From assembly GCA_031287135.1 (NCBI GenBank), contig JAITTK010000005.1, positions 1 to 12,589 on the forward strand: a DNA stretch of 12,589 nucleotides. Direction: 5' to 3'. Shown piece after piece: positions 1-7,176 of this stretch. This DNA comes from Candidatus Methanoplasma reticulitermitis (GTDB lineage Archaea > Thermoplasmatota > Thermoplasmata > Methanomassiliicoccales > Methanomethylophilaceae). Numbering within the stretch: the stretch's first letter is position 1; every line of letters begins with the position of its first letter. The position numbers and the translations under genes are program-made. Under the pieces are notes generated by a model. That model ran no database searches. It saw only the letters and a program-made list of their open reading frames with translations, and was not told the DNA's origin.

Positions 1-551
1 TCGGTGCTTCAGAGGCAATGGAAACGATAAATTATGCCATGGACACGATCGGAGGTCTGCTCGGGGACGATAACCAGAAGAGATATCCCAAAGTGATGGT
101 GGCGCTGTCCACGGCGAAATCCCCGTGGGTTTCCGGCAAGGACACATATATCGATGACATATTGTCATTCTGCGCGTCGCACAACGCATACGATCGGGTA
201 TCTGGCTGGATACAGGCTAACAGTGAGACCCTGTCAATGTACAATCCCGATTACATATTCGTGGTGGGTTACGAGGGGACCCCAACGAAGGAAGGATATC
301 AGAAGATTATGGATGGGCTGCCCCCCGAGTGGAAGAGGACGACGGCCTACAAAGAGGGCAACATCTACATATTCTGCGAGTCGGCCGCGAACCTGGCATC
401 CAGATGCGCACCGCGTTTCGTGCAGTTGACGGAACTGACGGCCAGGATACTGCATCCCGGGTCGTTCGATGACGGGATCGAGGTCCCGAAATATTTCGGT
501 GATGATTTCCATGATTATCTCACCTATACAAAAGATATGAATTTCAGCTGA
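1..551 (+). CDS. ABC transporter substrate-binding protein, BtuF/FecB type (5' truncated)
   Basis: The frame is open from base 3 to the TGA at 549-551, so the gene begins upstream of the window; the ATG at 18 is probably internal. About 182 residues are visible. They look like the C-terminal lobe of a class III (helical-backbone, TroA/BtuF fold) binding protein: a beta strand KVMVALST, then a segment ending in NPDYIFVVGYEG (the usual 'PDlIi' strand of the family), then AYKEGNIYIFCE and a closing helix with FVQLTELTARILHPGSF, matching the common 'r.. ll..la..lhP' end. No C-terminal membrane anchor is present, so attachment, if any, must be at the unseen N-terminus. Only 8 bases separate it from the permease gene, so the two are almost certainly co-transcribed. 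The family binds corrinoids, haem or ferric siderophores outside the membrane and delivers them to a FecCD permease. Corrinoid is favoured here only because of the neighbouring cobamide genes. Confidence 0.85.
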   Translation, partial: GASEAMETINYAMDTIGGLLGDDNQKRYPKVMVALSTAKSPWVSGKDTYIDDILSFCASHNAYDRVSGWIQANSETLSMYNPDYIFVVGYEGTPTKEGYQKIMDGLPPEWKRTTAYKEGNIYIFCESAANLASRCAPRFVQLTELTARILHPGSFDDGIEVPKYFGDDFHDYLTYTKDMNFS

Positions 552-559
552 GTGGATCA

Positions 560-3436
560 ATGAAGACGAAAAATACATTGGCGGTTCTGTTTGCGGTGGT
601 GATGATGTCCGTGACATCCATGGCACTTGTCTCGGACGGATCCGACGCGGCGGGCACGCCCAATGTTCTGGTGGACATGGGTAACGGCGAGACCCGCTGG
701 ATCCGGACAGAAGGTTCGGGTTCGGCATTCGATGTGATATGCGAGGCCCTCGACTCGGAAGGTATAACTTACAGTACCAGCGGTACGGCGTTCACGGTGG
801 AGGGCATATCCAATACGACCATAGGGGCCGTGAGATCGGCCTGGAATTATTATGAGTGGCACGACGGCTGGGAACAGAGGACCCTTGCTTCGGGCACGGC
901 GTACAACGGAACCGCCGTCGCACTCGGGTTCTATCCCGCCGGCGCGGTCCCGACGGAGACCCCGGACCACATGAGTTCATGGACCATGACCCGCGGGGAT
1001 TCGGCGCAGAGCGCCCATCAGTACGTTGTCCGCGAATCGGAGAAGGAAGCATTCACCGCATTCGAGGTCAACTACAGAGAGACCGGTGACAACTTCGTGT
1101 GCGGGTCCGTTCTGGTGGGGGGCAACACGGCATTCGTCATAGTCGGAGGAGGGGCAGGCGTGTCGGCCCCGGACCCGGCACTCATCGCATACGATATGAG
1201 CACATTCAAGGAATTGTGGCGGTTCGAATACCCCAAAGGGGTGGGGTATGAGACGGCGACGGGTGTGATATACGGAGGTTATTATTTCCTTCCCGCAACC
1301 AATGGGCACATTTACAAGATACCGGTCAGCGGTCCGGGCACGGACGTGGAGACCATAGACATCCCGCTCACCAGGGATCATGCGCTGATCGGGAACACAT
1401 ACGCTTCCGGCCCTTCATCCATAACATATGACTCCGGGGTCCTGTTCTTCGGTACGAGCAACGGATATGTATATGCGGTGGATCCCGGCCTGACCTCGGC
1501 CGACGGCGGGATGAAGGTCATATGGAGGACGCAATTGGGCGGGTGCATATACTACACCAACGTCACGATAGACGGCGGTCTCCTGTACGCCGGTGCGCTC
1601 AACGGTCACTTATACGTGCTGGACAAAAAAGACGGCACGATGCTTGCCGACACGGAGGTCTTCACGTACACCAATAACAGAGGTGTGGTGACCGGGTCCG
1701 TATCGGTGCCGGTCGTCTCCGGGGGGGATATCTACATGCCGTTCTCCGACGGTCGCGGAATGAATTCGGTGCTCGGAGGCATAGCCGTTTACAGATATGA
1801 CCGGGACACTGGAGTCCTGACGCAAAAGGCCATCAACATGGACATAGGTCTTCCCGGAAACTTCCTGCTGCCCTTTGAATCGCAGGAGTTCACCGGCGTA
1901 TATTTCGTATCCATGAAGATCCCGTTGGGGAGGATGGCATCGGATGGCACATACACGGTCCTGAACGATGAATTGGAGACGCCCAAGGCAGGTTTGGTGC
2001 TCGTGAACGACGACAGGATATTCATGGCCGATTACAAGCCGGGCGGATATGTTTCAGCCATTGATCTGGAAGGCAACGTTATCGGCAGATATCAGCAGCC
2101 GGAGTCCGTGCGGTACTTCTGCATGTCCGCCCCCACAGTGATGGATAACATGTATCTGGTCGGGACGGACGGCGGATTCTATGCCGTCGCGGGGTACATA
2201 ACGCTGGATGGGGAGGAACCTGCGACGGGTATATCGCCGGCGGCGGTATTCATGATAATACTGGCAGTCATCGCGGTGGCCTTTGCCGCTGTTCTAATAT
2301 ACATATCAAAGACGAAAGACGGCCCTCCGGCGGCATACATAAAGAACGCGGTCGCCAAGAGGCTGGGACTCTCCGCCGATGGGGTATCGCGCACTAAACG
2401 CAACAAACGCAGGCTGGCGATAGTCCTGATAATCGGCCTTATACTCGCCGTTGCCATGTTCATGCTGTGCATCTCGTTCGGTCCGTACGGCTCCGTGTCC
2501 GTCCCCGATGCATTATCCGCGTTGGTATCGGCCATAGGCAAGCACGGAAACAATCTTACCGACCTTGAGAGTGCGGTCTATGATTCAAGGCTGCCGAGGG
2601 CCATCGCGGCAGCGGGTGTCGGGATGGGTCTGGCGATCGCCGGGTCCGTTTACCAGGCGGTCATAAGGAACCCGCTCGTCGACCCTTACATAATGGGAGT
2701 GTCATCGGGGGCGGGCATGTTCGCAGTCGCGGCGCTTGCCGCGAATTTCACATTCTTCGGTCTGTTGGAAGTAAGCAATTACAGCACGCCAATATTGGCG
2801 TCCTTCGGAGGTATAACCGCATTCTTCATAACCATGCTCCTGGCATCGAAGGCGGGAGGTTCATCCTCCAGCTACGTCCTTGCCGGAGTGGTGGTGGGGC
2901 TCGCATTCTCATCCATAATGACCATCATGCTGGTGACGGCCGAATCGGACAAGCTCCACAGTGCCCTCACGTGGCTCTACGGCAGCTTTGCCAATGTGGG
3001 ATGGGACATCGTATGGATATTGTTCTTCCCCGCGCTGACAATGTCGATCATACCGCTTTTCTGGGCCAAAGAACTGAACCTAGTCCTTTTGGGGGAGGAA
3101 CAGGCCCAGCAGATGGGACTCAACGTCAAGAGATTCAGCCGCTGGATGCTGATATTGGCATCGGTCCTGACGTCCGTGTGCGTCGCGTTCGTCGGCATAA
3201 TAGGGTTCGTGGGGCTGGTGGTACCGCACATATGCCGCATGTTCCTGGGGGGGGACCACAGACTCGTCCTCCCCGCGTCGATGGTGGCGGGGGCCGCACT
3301 GATGCTCTTCGCGGATCTCCTTGCAAGGATGGTCATGATGCCGATGGAGCTCCCGGTCGGAGCGATAACGACGATAATAGGCGTTCCTCTGTTCGCATAT
3401 CTGCTGATAAGGAAGGGGAGGATGTACGATGGATGA
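560..3436 (+). CDS. Fusion: DUF4430 domain + PQQ-like beta-propeller + BtuC/FecCD-type ABC permease
   Basis: One uninterrupted 958-residue frame. Residues 1-31 form a signal peptide (KTK, hydrophobic 7-24, then S28-D-A-A31). Residues about 33-125 resemble DUF4430, related to the C-terminal cobalamin-binding domain of transcobalamin: NVLVDMGNGETRW, then SAFDVICEAL, then WNYYEWHDGW at 95-104. Residues about 175-550 form a beta-propeller of the PQQ/quinoprotein type with recurring blade ends (GHIYKIP, GYVYAVD, GHLYVLDKKDGT, GGIAVYRYDRDTG, GYVSAIDLEG, GGFYAVAGY). A membrane helix at about 559-583 and a K/R-rich loop (584-618) follow. Residues 615-955 are a full-length FecCD permease: DSRLPR, GSVYQAVIRNPLVDPYIMGVS, the ATPase-contact region LLGEEQAQQMGL, GFVGLVVPH and ELPVGAITTIIG. 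Topology is consistent: the propeller lies outside, the basic loop inside, and the permease starts from the inside as usual. Typical FecCD permeases are only about 330 residues. It overlaps the ATPase gene by 8 bases. Substrate unproven; a corrinoid is likely. Confidence 0.88.
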   Translation: MKTKNTLAVLFAVVMMSVTSMALVSDGSDAAGTPNVLVDMGNGETRWIRTEGSGSAFDVICEALDSEGITYSTSGTAFTVEGISNTTIGAVRSAWNYYEWHDGWEQRTLASGTAYNGTAVALGFYPAGAVPTETPDHMSSWTMTRGDSAQSAHQYVVRESEKEAFTAFEVNYRETGDNFVCGSVLVGGNTAFVIVGGGAGVSAPDPALIAYDMSTFKELWRFEYPKGVGYETATGVIYGGYYFLPATNGHIYKIPVSGPGTDVETIDIPLTRDHALIGNTYASGPSSITYDSGVLFFGTSNGYVYAVDPGLTSADGGMKVIWRTQLGGCIYYTNVTIDGGLLYAGALNGHLYVLDKKDGTMLADTEVFTYTNNRGVVTGSVSVPVVSGGDIYMPFSDGRGMNSVLGGIAVYRYDRDTGVLTQKAINMDIGLPGNFLLPFESQEFTGVYFVSMKIPLGRMASDGTYTVLNDELETPKAGLVLVNDDRIFMADYKPGGYVSAIDLEGNVIGRYQQPESVRYFCMSAPTVMDNMYLVGTDGGFYAVAGYITLDGEEPATGISPAAVFMIILAVIAVAFAAVLIYISKTKDGPPAAYIKNAVAKRLGLSADGVSRTKRNKRRLAIVLIIGLILAVAMFMLCISFGPYGSVSVPDALSALVSAIGKHGNNLTDLESAVYDSRLPRAIAAAGVGMGLAIAGSVYQAVIRNPLVDPYIMGVSSGAGMFAVAALAANFTFFGLLEVSNYSTPILASFGGITAFFITMLLASKAGGSSSSYVLAGVVVGLAFSSIMTIMLVTAESDKLHSALTWLYGSFANVGWDIVWILFFPALTMSIIPLFWAKELNLVLLGEEQAQQMGLNVKRFSRWMLILASVLTSVCVAFVGIIGFVGLVVPHICRMFLGGDHRLVLPASMVAGAALMLFADLLARMVMMPMELPVGAITTIIGVPLFAYLLIRKGRMYDG
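3415..3421 (+). promoter_or_regulatory. Shine-Dalgarno site of the ATPase gene
   Basis: GGGGAGG lies seven bases before the ATG at 3429, inside the last codons of the permease gene. It fixes that ATG as the start and shows that the 8-base overlap is used for coupled translation. Confidence 0.7.
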
Positions 3437-4229
3437 AACGCCGCTGTTGGAGTTGAGAAATCTCAACAAGTACTACGAGGACGGATACCATGCCGTGAAG
3501 GATGTTTCGCTAAAGATCGGTTCGGGCAAGCTGGTCGGACTCATAGGGCCCAACGGGTGCGGCAAGACATCCATGATGAGGTGCATCAACAAGATGCATA
3601 AGCTCAGCTCAGGGGATGTCCTCCTCGACGGCAAGTCGATACTGTCATGCTCCTATGCGGACATAGCCAAGAAAGTATCCAATGTGCCGGCCGAGCTCAG
3701 AGGGAGTTTCGGGCTCACGGTATATGAGACGGTGATGCTCGGCAGATATCCGCATCTCCGCAACCTGTGGTGGGAGACGGACCATGACGAGGGCGCGGTG
3801 GATGATGCGTTGGAGAAATTCGGCGTCAGACATCTGAAGGACAGACAGCTCAACATGCTGTCATCGGGGGAGAGGCAGAGGGTGCTGATCGCGAAAGCAT
3901 ATGTGCAGCAGCCCAGGCTCATGCTTGTCGACGAGCCGACATCCCACCTCGATATGAAGTACAAGCTGGAAGTCATGGAATATCTGACCGCCATGGTGGA
4001 GAAGGATATGACGGTGCTCGTGGCCGAACACGACATATCCCTGATGGCGAGGTATTGTCAGCAGTGTATAATAATGAAGGCCGGGGAGATAGTCACCATA
4101 GGTGACCCGAAAGAGGTCATAACGGAGGAACTCATACAGGATGTGTATGAGGTCAGTGCGTCCGTGGGATTCGACCGCGACGGTGCGCTTTTCGTCCTCC
4201 CCAAGAAATACAGCTCCCGGCGGGTATGA
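3429..4229 (+). CDS. ABC transporter ATPase, BtuD/FecE type
   Basis: 266 residues, normal length for the ATPase of a corrinoid/siderophore importer. The motifs are clear: Walker A GPNGCGKTS (40-48), ABC signature LSSGERQ (144-150), Walker B LMLVDEP (164-170, D168 and E169), D-loop SHLD (172-175) and switch histidine H201 in AEHD. The phrase FGLTVYETVMLGRYPHL (94-110) is typical of the FecE/BtuD branch, where it contacts the permease. One oddity is the Q-loop, normally VPQ in this family, which reads VPAE, with alanine at residue 88 in place of glutamine. The C-terminal 30 residues (EVSASVGFDRDGALFVLPKK) match the usual small tail domain. The protein acts on the cytoplasmic face as a homodimer driving the fused permease. 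The start follows a strong ribosome site and overlaps the permease by 8 bases. Confidence 0.92.
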   Translation: MDETPLLELRNLNKYYEDGYHAVKDVSLKIGSGKLVGLIGPNGCGKTSMMRCINKMHKLSSGDVLLDGKSILSCSYADIAKKVSNVPAELRGSFGLTVYETVMLGRYPHLRNLWWETDHDEGAVDDALEKFGVRHLKDRQLNMLSSGERQRVLIAKAYVQQPRLMLVDEPTSHLDMKYKLEVMEYLTAMVEKDMTVLVAEHDISLMARYCQQCIIMKAGEIVTIGDPKEVITEELIQDVYEVSASVGFDRDGALFVLPKKYSSRRV

Positions 4230-4321
4230 CGCCATAATACGTCCGGCATCGGTCAAGGGTTTCAGTGCACGTGCGATCGCAGCGGCAGCCCGGACGGACC
4301 CGGGACATCCGGATATCATCT

Positions 4322-4421
4322 CCCGCCAGGCACACGAGCGCATGGAAAAAGGGAAGATGTCATACTCGGCGGAGACGGGAAGTTCTATGCCCGCCAGGCA
4401 CACGAGCGCATGGAAAAAGGG
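4322..4421 (+). repeat. Exact 32-bp direct repeat, two copies 68 bp apart
   Basis: Copies at 4322-4353 and 4390-4421 are identical over 32 bases (beginning CCCGCCAGGCACACG and ending TGGAAAAAGGG) and diverge immediately on both sides. They are separated by 36 unrelated bases. The repeat is not a good palindrome. Repeat and spacer lengths are in the CRISPR range, but there are only two copies and no cas gene in view. A local duplication or an interspersed element is equally possible. Confidence 0.85.
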
Positions 4422-4460
4422 TGCAATAATCAATATCCATATCCGATTTGCATAAAGTCG

Positions 4461-4487
4461 TTGATATGCCCGTATATTTATATACAA
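4461..4487 (+). promoter_or_regulatory. Archaeal promoter (TATA box) of first LRR gene
   Basis: TTGAT at 4461, then TATTTATAT at 4475-4483 followed by ACAA. The same three elements, with the same 14-base spacing from TTGAT to the TATA box, precede the second LRR gene at 7089-7117. A TATA box here would place the transcript start near 4505. Confidence 0.65.
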
Positions 4488-4540
4488 CTATCATCAATAT
4501 ATGTAGCATAGTCCGATACATCGTGACTTTAACATAGGGG

Positions 4541-4657
4541 ATGAATATCATTAAGGACAATATTGATAATGAGAGAACAACTCCATATGCAAAAACCAAA
4601 TCCAGAAGCGTTCTCCTCTCGGAGAAGAGGGGATATCCGAAGAAGGGCAATGGCAAG
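4541..4657 (+). other. In-frame leader segment before the LRR gene (possible alternative N-terminus)
   Basis: The open frame continues 39 codons upstream of the chosen start, from an ATG at 4541 (MNIIKDNIDNERTTPYAK and so on; hydrophilic, basic). The first seven codons match the start of the separate leader frame before the second LRR gene (MNNINDN at 7177). If translated as one piece it would place 39 polar residues ahead of the signal peptide, which is unusual. It could be a leader that became continuous with the gene. Confidence 0.4.
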
Positions 4658-6820
4658 ATGTCCCTCTCCCGCAGGAACACGGCGGTGATTTTCGCCGTCG
4701 TACTGTTCGCGGCCGCCGCTTTCATGGCAGTTTATGAAACACCTGACGAGTCCGATGCCGCACCCGCCCCCATCCCAGGCACTAACGTTTCATGGGAACT
4801 TGTCGGCGGGACACTCACGATCTCGGGGGCCGGCCAGATGCCCGATTATACCACGGCAGCATCGGCACCGTGGCATTGGGACAGGAGCCTGATAACGTCC
4901 GCCGTCATAGATGCAGGTGTGACATCCGTCGGAAAGAACGCATTCTCCTACTGTCCCAACCTCGTGAACGTCGATTTGAGTGACAGTGTGAAGACCATCG
5001 GGGAGAACGCATTCTATTACTGCACAAACCTCGGGTCCATAGACCTTAGCAAGGTGACGACGATCGGAAAGACGGCATTCCTGAACTGCGACAGCCTAAT
5101 ATCCGTTGACTTGAGAAGCGTCAAAATCGTCGAAGATGAAGCATTCCACTATTGCGACGGACTTCTGACCGTAAATCTGAGCAGCGTCGAGGAGATCAAA
5201 CAACACGCATTCGGCGAATGCAGGAAACTCCAATCCGTCTCTTTGGGAAACAGTGTTAAGACCATCGGGAATTGGGCGTTCGAGATATGCGGTGACCTCG
5301 CGATCATAAATCTGAGCAGCGTCGAGGATATTGGATATCAGGCATTCCTCAGCTGTTTTGATCTAAAATCCGTCGAGTTGAGCAGTAAAGTGAGAATTGG
5401 AGGTTCTGCATTCCAGAACTGCAGATTCATCGAGACCGTGACCGTCACAGGCGATCACGGCAACGGACAGATAACGGGCGGTGTAGTGGATAAGTACTTC
5501 AAGAACGGCAATACATGGGATCTGGAAGGGGCCGATGCCATCATGAACCTTCGCCTCCCTCACACAGCCTACAGGGATTACCTCCCGAACAACTCGGGTA
5601 TAGTCGGGGATAGGGGAATGACCTTGGCGTACTCCGATGCCAAATTCGGCTGGGATACGGCAGCATCGCGATGGGGATATTCTGTGTCGGGAACCCTCCG
5701 TGTGATCGGGGGTCCCCCATCCGCCGCGGAGAACGTCTCCCTGACACTCACGGACAGTGTGAACAATGTTAAATACAATGCGACCACCGGATCGGGCGGT
5801 GTCTATGAGATATTCGGTCACGGTCTGCCCATGGGCACCTCAGGCAGCGTGACGGCGACCCTCTCCGGATATACTCAGGATACACCTGCACCGTCCGTGT
5901 CCCTAGCATCGGCGGGTGCGACGGGCGTCGACCTCATATTGAGGATCAACACCTATACCGTGACGCTTACAGCGGGGACGGGGATAAGCGGATTCACATA
6001 CGAGATCAACGGTAACGGCACGGCCATCAATTACAACGGACCTTTCGCGGTCAATCACGGGGATTCTCTGAAGATAACCGCAGCGATCAACACGGGATAT
6101 GTGTTCGATAGATGGTCATCGTCATCGACGTCCAACCCCCTGACGATATCAGGTGTGACCGGAAATATGGATCTGACCGCAGCTGCATCGACATCCGGTG
6201 TCGTTTCGGACTTCACAGTGACCTTCGACTCCGATTCAAAATACACGGTATATATCGGGGATTCCCCTGTACAATGGGCGATAAAGGTCGGACCCGGAGG
6301 GAAACTGATCTTCGAGATACATGTCTCCGACGGATATACGGCATCTCCAGCATTGGACGGCATAGCGAAATTATCCGAGAAAACGAACGGATGGGAGATA
6401 TATGACATACTCTCCAACGTCCACGTGAAGATCTCCGTGCAGTCCGACGGCGGCGAAGGTACTGGCGGCGAAGGTACTGGCGGAGACGGCACCGGAGGCG
6501 GTTCGGGTGACGGAGAAGGGTGGGCGGTCCTGAACCTGGCCCTTGCGCTCATGGCCGTGATAACGGGTGTCGTCGCGCTGGTGACGGGAAGGGGCGATTG
6601 GCGCTATACGGAAGATGATACGGAAAGGGGATCGATTATACCGTTCATAATGAGGATGGCGGCATTAATAATCGGTATTGTTTCCCTGGTAATATTCTTC
6701 CTCACGGAGGATATCAGCCTTGACCCCGTGATGATGGATGCATGGACTCCCCTGTCTGCGATATTGCTGATAATCGTTCTTATAGTGACGATGGTCAGCT
6801 TCAGGGTGACAAGGGACTGA
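4658..6820 (+). CDS. BspA-like leucine-rich-repeat surface protein with C-terminal membrane anchor
   Basis: 720 residues from the ATG at 4658, chosen because MSLSRRNTAVIFAVVLFA aligns with the start of the paralogue at 7227. The frame itself is open from 4541. The signal peptide is residues 1-35, ending SDAA. Residues about 81-261 hold some eight LRR_5 (BspA/TpLRR) repeats of 21-24 residues with the pattern IG..AF..C..L.SVDL. Residues 262-333 form a module shared with the paralogue (NLRLPHTAYRDYLPNNSGIVG). Residues about 342-431 resemble a carboxypeptidase-regulatory-like beta-sandwich (VSGTLRVIGGPPSAAENVSL). Residues about 432-596 look like further beta repeats (NTGYVFDRWSSS is typical of InlB-B-like repeats). 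A GGEGT-repeat linker (about 599-621) is followed by three membrane helices (about 622-644, 659-683, 696-718). It is probably displayed on the cell surface for adhesion or ligand binding. No enzyme motif is seen. It has its own promoter and terminator. Confidence 0.82.
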   Translation: MSLSRRNTAVIFAVVLFAAAAFMAVYETPDESDAAPAPIPGTNVSWELVGGTLTISGAGQMPDYTTAASAPWHWDRSLITSAVIDAGVTSVGKNAFSYCPNLVNVDLSDSVKTIGENAFYYCTNLGSIDLSKVTTIGKTAFLNCDSLISVDLRSVKIVEDEAFHYCDGLLTVNLSSVEEIKQHAFGECRKLQSVSLGNSVKTIGNWAFEICGDLAIINLSSVEDIGYQAFLSCFDLKSVELSSKVRIGGSAFQNCRFIETVTVTGDHGNGQITGGVVDKYFKNGNTWDLEGADAIMNLRLPHTAYRDYLPNNSGIVGDRGMTLAYSDAKFGWDTAASRWGYSVSGTLRVIGGPPSAAENVSLTLTDSVNNVKYNATTGSGGVYEIFGHGLPMGTSGSVTATLSGYTQDTPAPSVSLASAGATGVDLILRINTYTVTLTAGTGISGFTYEINGNGTAINYNGPFAVNHGDSLKITAAINTGYVFDRWSSSSTSNPLTISGVTGNMDLTAAASTSGVVSDFTVTFDSDSKYTVYIGDSPVQWAIKVGPGGKLIFEIHVSDGYTASPALDGIAKLSEKTNGWEIYDILSNVHVKISVQSDGGEGTGGEGTGGDGTGGGSGDGEGWAVLNLALALMAVITGVVALVTGRGDWRYTEDDTERGSIIPFIMRMAALIIGIVSLVIFFLTEDISLDPVMMDAWTPLSAILLIIVLIVTMVSFRVTRD
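6449..6493 (+). repeat. 15-bp tandem repeat, three units, encoding (GGEGT/GGDGT)3
   Basis: Units at 6449-6463 and 6464-6478 are identical; the unit at 6479-6493 is diverged. They encode the flexible glycine-rich linker just before the membrane anchor, so a change in copy number would alter its length without breaking the frame. Confidence 0.85.
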
Positions 6821-6855
6821 TAGAAAGCATCCCCACCCATCTCCGCAACCTCTTT

Positions 6856-6913
6856 AAAAAAACAACAGGAGACCGCAGCGAACGCGGCGGTCTCCTCCCC
6901 ATTTAATTTTTTT
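6856..6913 (+). terminator. Hairpin terminator after first LRR gene, bidirectional layout
   Basis: A perfect 10-bp stem, AGGAGACCGC (6867-6876) with GCGGTCTCCT (6887-6896), encloses a 10-base loop. It is followed by ATTTAATTTTTTT (6901-6913) and preceded by a run of seven A (6856-6862), so it could end transcription from either side. The LRR gene stops 35 bases earlier. Confidence 0.75.
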
Positions 6914-6923
6914 CATTCTTTCC

Positions 6924-6960
6924 TCCGATGTACCGCCATTCGGATGACGGTGACATCGGA
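6924..6960 (+). other. Long stem-loop just downstream of the terminator
   Basis: Arms TCCGATGT+ACCGCCAT (6924-6939) and ATGACGGT+ACATCGGA (6944-6951 and 6953-6960) pair over 16 positions with one mismatch and one bulged G, around a TCGG loop. Its 3' edge overlaps the 10-bp palindrome GGACATGTCC (6958-6967). It is outside any gene. Its role is unknown: small RNA, processing site or operator. Confidence 0.5.
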
Positions 6961-7088
6961 CATGTCCCCGTGAACTAGCCGTCGGAACACCGCTCGGACA
7001 GAAAGGAGCGTGGATCTTGCATACATCCGTATTTGGATACATATGATTCATATCCTGTGCATATAAATCGATTATGTGTATGACAGTA
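6961..7088 (+). other. AT-rich upstream region of second LRR gene
   Basis: No gene is seen. It holds a second good TATA-like box, ATATAAAT at 7061-7068, and several CATAC/CATAT words (for example GCATACAT at 7019, repeated at 7126). It may carry regulatory sites or an additional start of transcription; nothing more can be supported. Confidence 0.4.
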
Positions 7089-7117
7089 TTGATGGCCATG
7101 TCTATTTATATGTACAA
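7089..7117 (+). promoter_or_regulatory. Archaeal promoter (TATA box) of second LRR gene
   Basis: TTGAT at 7089-7093, TATTTATAT at 7103-7111 and ACAA at 7114-7117. These are the same elements, and the same TTGAT-to-TATA spacing, as in the promoter at 4461-4487. Expected transcript start is near 7133-7138. Confidence 0.65.
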
Positions 7118-7176
7118 ATGAATTTGCATACATACGATGGTCCGTCAAGACAGATGTTCCGATAATATAACGGGAG

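Larger units (their letters stand above)
4230..4540 (+). other. Non-coding interval between importer operon and first LRR gene
   Basis: About 310 bases with no convincing gene. The first 90 bases are GC-rich with no T-run, so I see no clear terminator after the ATPase gene. Positions 4322-4421 hold the two-copy 32-bp repeat, and 4461-4487 hold the promoter of the LRR gene. In both repeat copies one reading frame gives RQAHERMEKG, but the 68-bp period puts the copies out of frame with each other. A decayed, partly duplicated gene end is therefore possible but not shown. Confidence 0.6.

Noticed and set aside
2210..2410. Junction between propeller and permease as two genes wrongly joined
   Set aside because: The frame is continuous with no ribosome site plus start codon at the permease boundary, and the linking helix and basic loop give sensible topology. 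A sequencing error cannot be fully excluded without reads.
4322..4421. CRISPR array (two 32-bp repeats, 36-bp spacer)
   Set aside because: Only two repeats, no leader, no cas genes and no CRISPR-like repeat features such as a stem. Reported as a direct repeat instead.
3861..4487. 208-codon open frame on the minus strand
   Set aside because: It runs antisense through the ATPase's signature and Walker B region and has no recognisable motifs. It is open because of the base composition of the opposite strand.
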